A stretch of DNA of 44,688 nt. Source: Lachnospiraceae bacterium UBA7160 (GTDB lineage: Bacteria; Bacillota; Clostridia; Lachnospirales; Lachnospiraceae). Of the stretch, positions 41,170 to 44,688 are shown piece by piece. Position 1 is the stretch's first letter. Each line of letters opens with the position of its first letter. The position numbers and the translations under genes were made by a program. The notes below the pieces were generated by a model. It was given only the letters and a program-made list of their open reading frames with translations. It had not been told where the DNA came from and searched no databases. The stretch covers positions 1,525 through 46,212 of the forward strand of contig DKWE01000066.1 in assembly GCA_002491565.1 (NCBI GenBank). Direction: 5' to 3'.

Positions 41170-41589
41170 TTACTCCGTCTGTTCCGTCATAATTCCCCAA
41201 CGAATTCCAAATTTGTCAACAAAAACTACCCGGCATGCACTGTAAGGGGTCGCTTCCATTTGATAGATCGTTTTGCTTCCCTCTTTCATTATTTCATATG
41301 CCTGTTGGACCTCCTCTTTCGTATCAAACATGATCGTAAGAAAATTGGAATAACATGTTCGAAACTCAATGTCTACGTGATCGCTCATAATTATTCTTTG
41401 TTTCCCTACTATCAGTTCTGCATGATATACAAAATCTTTTTGATGTTCTTTCAGCAAGGGATTATAAGCAGGATCATTCGCATCCCGATAGGTAATCAGA
41501 CAACTGATTTTCCCCTTAAATGCCTTTTCGTACATATGAATCGCATCCCGGCAATTTCCTCCAAAATTAAGTGTAGGTACAATTTCCAT
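41170..41589 (-). CDS. VOC family protein, PhnB-like
   Basis: 139 residues. It opens IVPTLNFGGNCRDAIHMYEK and ends CRVVFVDKFGIRWGIMTE, the pattern of the PhnB-like glyoxalase/VOC group, with the middle QRIIMSDHVD. These proteins may be metal-dependent enzymes or binding proteins of unknown substrate. AAGGAG is 7 nt before the ATG; the longer open frame begins within that site. Confidence 0.88.
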   Translation of the reverse strand: MEIVPTLNFGGNCRDAIHMYEKAFKGKISCLITYRDANDPAYNPLLKEHQKDFVYHAELIVGKQRIIMSDHVDIEFRTCYSNFLTIMFDTKEEVQQAYEIMKEGSKTIYQMEATPYSACRVVFVDKFGIRWGIMTEQTE

Positions 41590-41979
41590 TTTTTTCTCCT
41601 TCCTCACGACTCTGACTTACTTTGTTCGTGAAACATCTTCCATGCTACAAATCTTTTAAGGAAACAATCTTATCATTCTGTACTATCCTTTTCCTCCACA
41701 AGACATCAACTTGTCATCGATTGCTTCCGCATCTGGAAACACAGGCAAATATTTTACACCATCTGACAAGTTCTGCAACAACTTGTCTCTGTCAATCCAG
41801 CTTCCTCAGCCCTTTTAGTATAACAGAAAAGTGCTGAGGCCACAATCCTAAAAACAGAATCTCAGCCTGCATTGCTTCTCTTGTGCAGACCGGTGTGTTA
41901 CTGCTGCATACACAGACCGTCAGCATGGTATTTCTGGCTGTGGTACAGTTCATCACAATCATTTTCCAATCAACCGAAG

Positions 41980-42033
41980 CTTCTGACCAGCGGCAAGCTT
42001 AACGCTTATCTTGTCGACATCAACGAACAGGCG
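41980..42033 (+). pseudogene. TnpV-like transposon protein remnant
   Basis: The plus frame encodes LLTSGKLNAYLVDINEQA, which recalls the conserved LLTSGxLxxxLxxIDxQA segment of TnpV proteins from Tn4451-type and related clostridial elements. Only this stretch survives; the rest is lost. It lies about 100 bp before the TetR gene. Confidence 0.6.
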
Positions 42034-42058
42034 GCAGGGGAGAAATCTCCGCCGCCTA

Positions 42059-42087
42059 TTGACTTTTTCTGCAATTCTGATTATAAT
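42059..42087 (+). promoter_or_regulatory. Promoter of the TetR-ABC operon
   Basis: -35 TTGACT (42059-42064) and perfect -10 TATAAT (42082-42087), 17-bp spacer. A weak palindrome around AACATATGATT (about 42104-42114) between promoter and gene could be a TetR operator. Confidence 0.75.
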
Positions 42088-42134
42088 AAATCAAGTGATG
42101 CAAAACATATGATTTAGAATGAGAGGAACAAGAA

Positions 42135-42701
42135 ATGCCACCAAAAGCAAAGTTCACGAGAGAGGAAATTATTGAAGCTGCATTCGATATCGTCAAAACG
42201 GAGGGATTTGAAGCTTTAACTTCCAGAGCATTGGGAACACGCCTCGGCAGCTCGGCAAGACCGATTTTTACAGTATTTCAAAGCATGGACGAGGTTCAGC
42301 AAGCTGTAATCGAATCCGCCAAAGCGCTGTATAAGGAATATGTGGATCAAGGCTTGACGTGGGAACACCCTTTTAAGGGTGTAGGAACGCAATATATTCT
42401 CTTTGCTGTAAATGAACCAAAGCTATTCCAACTTCTTTTTATGGCAGAACAGCCACAAGTACCTGATTTTTTGGATGTACTGCCATTGATCGAGGAAAGC
42501 TATAGGGAAATCCTCCTGTCGATACAAAGTGATTATGGAATAAGCGAATGCTTAGCTGAAAGGCTCTATCATCACCTTTGGATCTATACTCACGGCATTG
42601 CCACACTTTGCGCCACAAAGATGTGCCGCTTCACCGGTGAGGATATCAACAATATGATTACAGAGGTCTGTATGAGCATTTTGAAAAATATGAAGGGATG
42701 A
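42135..42701 (+). CDS. TetR/AcrR family transcriptional regulator
   Basis: 188 residues with an N-terminal helix-turn-helix (FTREEIIEAAFDIVKTEGFE, ALTSRALGTRLGSSARPIFT) and a ligand-binding helical C-terminal part. GAGAGG precedes the ATG by about 8 nt. It is followed by an ABC ATPase after 7 bp and a permease, so it most likely represses this transporter and its own gene until a ligand binds. Confidence 0.92.
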   Translation: MPPKAKFTREEIIEAAFDIVKTEGFEALTSRALGTRLGSSARPIFTVFQSMDEVQQAVIESAKALYKEYVDQGLTWEHPFKGVGTQYILFAVNEPKLFQLLFMAEQPQVPDFLDVLPLIEESYREILLSIQSDYGISECLAERLYHHLWIYTHGIATLCATKMCRFTGEDINNMITEVCMSILKNMKG

Positions 42702-42708
42702 AAAAGCT

Positions 42709-43401
42709 ATGATTGAAGTGAAAGATATTATCAAATCATATGGAAACGGCGAGAGCCGGTTTCAGGTACTAAAAGATATCAGTCTTGCCATTCAGGACGG
42801 AGATTTTGTCGTGATTCTCGGCGCGTCAGGTTCTGGCAAATCAACCCTTTTGAATGTGATTTCGGGGCTTGAACGCCCTGACAGTGGCAAAGTGCTTTAT
42901 GACAGTACAGATATTACAGATTTTTCTGACAATGAATTAACTGCGTTTCGCAAGGCAACTGTCGGATTTATTTTTCAACAGTATTATTTGCTGCCCAATA
43001 TGGACGTTGATAAAAACGTAAAAATGGGCGCTGATTTGGCAGACAGTAAAGATTACAAAACCGTTATTGAAGCAGTTGGACTGGGAGAAAAACTACATAA
43101 ATATCCCAGCGAGCTCTCGGGCGGTGAACAACAACGGGTTTCCGTGGCCAGAGCATTGGCGAAAAAACCAAAAGTATTGTTTCTCGACGAGCCCACAGGC
43201 GCATTGGATGAGCAGACGGGCCGGCAGGTGCTGGAGTATATTTGCAAGTTGAAAAATCGGTATGGTTTTACGATAGTAATGGTAACACACAATTTGAATA
43301 TTGCGGAAATGGCAAAAACAGTCATCAAGATGAACAGTGGAAAAATATCGGATATCTATACAAATGAAACGCAAAAGACTGCTTATGAGATTGGATGGTG
43401 A
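42709..43401 (+). CDS. ABC transporter ATP-binding protein
   Basis: 230 residues, MacB/LolD type: Walker A GASGSGKST (residues 38-46), Q-loop FQQYYLLPNMD, signature LSGGEQQRV, Walker B VLFLDEPTGALD, H-loop MVTHN. It is the ATPase of the permease that starts 5 bp after its stop. It is about as distant from the ATPase at 19152 as expected for separate subfamilies, so it is not a recent duplicate. Confidence 0.95.
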   Translation: MIEVKDIIKSYGNGESRFQVLKDISLAIQDGDFVVILGASGSGKSTLLNVISGLERPDSGKVLYDSTDITDFSDNELTAFRKATVGFIFQQYYLLPNMDVDKNVKMGADLADSKDYKTVIEAVGLGEKLHKYPSELSGGEQQRVSVARALAKKPKVLFLDEPTGALDEQTGRQVLEYICKLKNRYGFTIVMVTHNLNIAEMAKTVIKMNSGKISDIYTNETQKTAYEIGW

Positions 43402-43405
43402 CGAC

Positions 43406-44554
43406 ATGCTGATTGGAATCAAAAATGCTTCAAAGCTCGTTGGCATTTCTGTCATCGCCTGCTGTGCCGTGCTTGTATGCACGATGTTCTTGAACTTCTA
43501 TTTTGACGTTCAGCTAATTGAGAATGAGATAACATCGGAGCTGTCCATGATCTTTTATAACGCGCAGGTATCTACGGCAAAGGTTGTCTGTCTTGTAAGC
43601 GGTGGCTGCCTGCTGATCACTTCGGTGGTCATGCTAATGTTTTACATCAAGCATTATATTGATACCCACAAACAGGAGCTTGGCATCTTAAAGGCTTTGG
43701 GGTATTCAAATCGAACAGTCGCAAAAAACTTTTGGGTATTTGGCATTAGTGCATTTATCGGAACCGTGATTGGTTTTGGCGGTGCGTTTCTGATGATGCC
43801 GTGGTTTTACGCCTTGCAAAATGAAGATAAAGTGCTCCCGGAGATTGCGATACACTTTCATCCAACCATTTTCCTCTACTTTGTGATCCTGCCGACAGTT
43901 GGCTTTTCCCTGCTTGCCATCGGCTACGCCTGGCGTCAATTAAAGAAGCCCGTATTATTGCTTCTGAAAAACGATTTTCAGACCTCAGCCAAAACAAAGA
44001 AGCAGAAAGAGGATACATCCCGTGAATGTTCCTTTGTGGATGACCTGAAAAGAAATACATTAAGAAGCAAGAAAACACTCGTATTTTTCATAATCTTTGC
44101 GTCTTTCTGCTTTTCTGCTATGACACAGATGTCCTTTAGCATGAAAGACCTGTCAAGCGAAATGATGGGTGCCATGATGCTGATCATAGGTCTTGTCTTA
44201 GCGTTTACCACGCTGTTTCTCGCCATCACGACAGTTATCAATGGAAATATAAAAACAATTGCTATGATGAGGGTTTTTGGCTATTCACAAAAAGACTGCT
44301 GCAGGTCAATTCTCGGCGGATACAGACTCATGTCCTATATTGGCTTTGCTATTGGAACAGTGTATCAGTACGTCTTGCTTCGGATTATGGTGGATATTGT
44401 ATTTAAAGATATTGAGGGTGTTCCTATTTATAAATTTGATTTTCCCGTTATGCTTATTTCACTTGTTGTTTTTATTATGATTTACGAAATCTTGATGCTT
44501 GTGTATTCTGAAAAAATAAAGAAGATTTCAATTAAAGAAATAATGATTGAATAG
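43406..44554 (+). CDS. ABC transporter permease, FtsX family
   Basis: 382-residue permease: an N-terminal helix (about 14-34), a short extracellular loop, three helices with the FtsX signature (LGILKALGYSNRTVAKNFWV), a cytoplasmic linker, and further helices with a second FtsX segment (TIAMMRVFGYSQKDCCRSILG). It is half the size of the permease at 16825 and lacks its large extracellular domains. The ATG at 43406 follows GGATGG; an earlier in-frame ATG would overlap the ATPase gene by 65 bp. Substrate unknown. Confidence 0.92.
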   Translation: MLIGIKNASKLVGISVIACCAVLVCTMFLNFYFDVQLIENEITSELSMIFYNAQVSTAKVVCLVSGGCLLITSVVMLMFYIKHYIDTHKQELGILKALGYSNRTVAKNFWVFGISAFIGTVIGFGGAFLMMPWFYALQNEDKVLPEIAIHFHPTIFLYFVILPTVGFSLLAIGYAWRQLKKPVLLLLKNDFQTSAKTKKQKEDTSRECSFVDDLKRNTLRSKKTLVFFIIFASFCFSAMTQMSFSMKDLSSEMMGAMMLIIGLVLAFTTLFLAITTVINGNIKTIAMMRVFGYSQKDCCRSILGGYRLMSYIGFAIGTVYQYVLLRIMVDIVFKDIEGVPIYKFDFPVMLISLVVFIMIYEILMLVYSEKIKKISIKEIMIE

Positions 44555-44583
44555 TTGGAGGAACGCTAATTTCTATCGGTATG

Positions 44584-44619
44584 CCGCCGTGTATGGGTAA
44601 AACCATAGCGGCGGTTTTT
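44584..44619 (+). terminator. Terminator of the TetR-ABC operon
   Basis: CCGCCG with CGGCGG plus an inner TATGG/CCATA segment (one bulged G), 6-nt loop, followed by TTTTT. It is 29 bp after the permease stop. Confidence 0.9.
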
Positions 44620-44627
44620 CTTCGCAA

Positions 44628-44688
44628 TCACACATTTGCATTTATTTCTTTCATTATTTCAACTACTTCAATCTCCCCATCAACAAGC
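44628..44688 (-). CDS. C-terminal end of an unidentified protein (cut by window edge)
   Basis: The minus frame entering from the right edge reads LVDGEIEVVEIMKEINANV and then TGA at 44630-44628. The composition is protein-like and it would be convergent with the ABC operon, sharing the terminator zone. Only 19 codons are visible, so it may be chance. Confidence 0.35.
   Translation of the reverse strand, partial: LVDGEIEVVEIMKEINANV

Larger units (their letters stand above)
41590..42134. other. Border region between accessory island and mobile module
   Basis: 545 bp between the divergent VOC and TetR genes. It holds a hairpin at 41804-41839 (CCTCAGC and GCTGAGG extended by CTTTT/AAAAG), a TnpV-like remnant at 41980-42033, a second hairpin near 42030-42058 (AGGCGGC with GCCGCCT, inner GGAG/CTCC) and the TetR promoter. 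No complete gene is seen. Confidence 0.5.

Overview
The window looks like a chromosome segment of a Clostridia bacterium, most likely Lachnospiraceae. The pointers are the order of cmk, ispH and rpsA behind an HI0933-type flavoprotein, the smpB-ssrA pair, a DUF4317 gene, strong GGAGG ribosome binding sites and several TTG/GTG starts. No taxonomic marker was searched, so this rests on gene order and protein style only.

Bases 1-22.6 kb are core-like and almost entirely on the minus strand: rpsA (cut by the window edge), ispH, cmk, a FAD-dependent oxidoreductase, a two-component system, tmRNA with its own promoter, smpB, rnr, secG, eno, a DUF4317 gene, a Dabb gene, a phosphoribosyltransferase-like gene followed by a cytosine-permease-type transporter (behind a leader that looks like a transcription attenuator), a second two-component system with an ABC exporter, and a phosphodiesterase. 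The second two-component system can be tied to its ABC transporter by the sequence itself: the same 17-bp motif lies the same distance upstream of the -10 box in front of the regulator gene and in front of the ABC ATPase gene.

Bases 22.7-28.3 kb are mixed: a plus-strand DUF1538 membrane protein directly joined to a tandem P-II-like protein, a methyltransferase, a pyridoxamine kinase and a Nif11-like small protein. Bases 28.4-41.6 kb are an accessory island with lower GC. It holds about fifteen single-gene functions, all on the minus strand: four GNAT acetyltransferases, a GyrI-like protein, HIT, aminoglycoside-phosphotransferase-like, nitrilase, CPBP protease, a zinc-peptidase-like protein, ParB-like, VOC, and two AAA-ATPase/PD-(D/E)XK (DUF1703) proteins. 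Its intergenic gaps carry duplicated gene ends, truncated genes and what looks like the scar of a lost AAA/PD-(D/E)XK gene. From 41.6 kb to the end, a TnpV-like transposon remnant precedes a plus-strand TetR-ABC ATPase-permease module closed by a strong terminator, probably brought in by a mobile element.

The most unusual theme is in-frame tandem repeat expansion inside unrelated genes: 7-residue units in the dimerisation region of a histidine kinase, 13-residue units in a flavoprotein and in an AAA/PD-(D/E)XK protein, and 12-13-residue units in the extracellular part of an ABC permease. Other leads are the attenuator-like leader before the PRTase/permease genes, a structured dispersed repeat in two copies, and a small ORF with a strong ribosome binding site interrupted by UGA.
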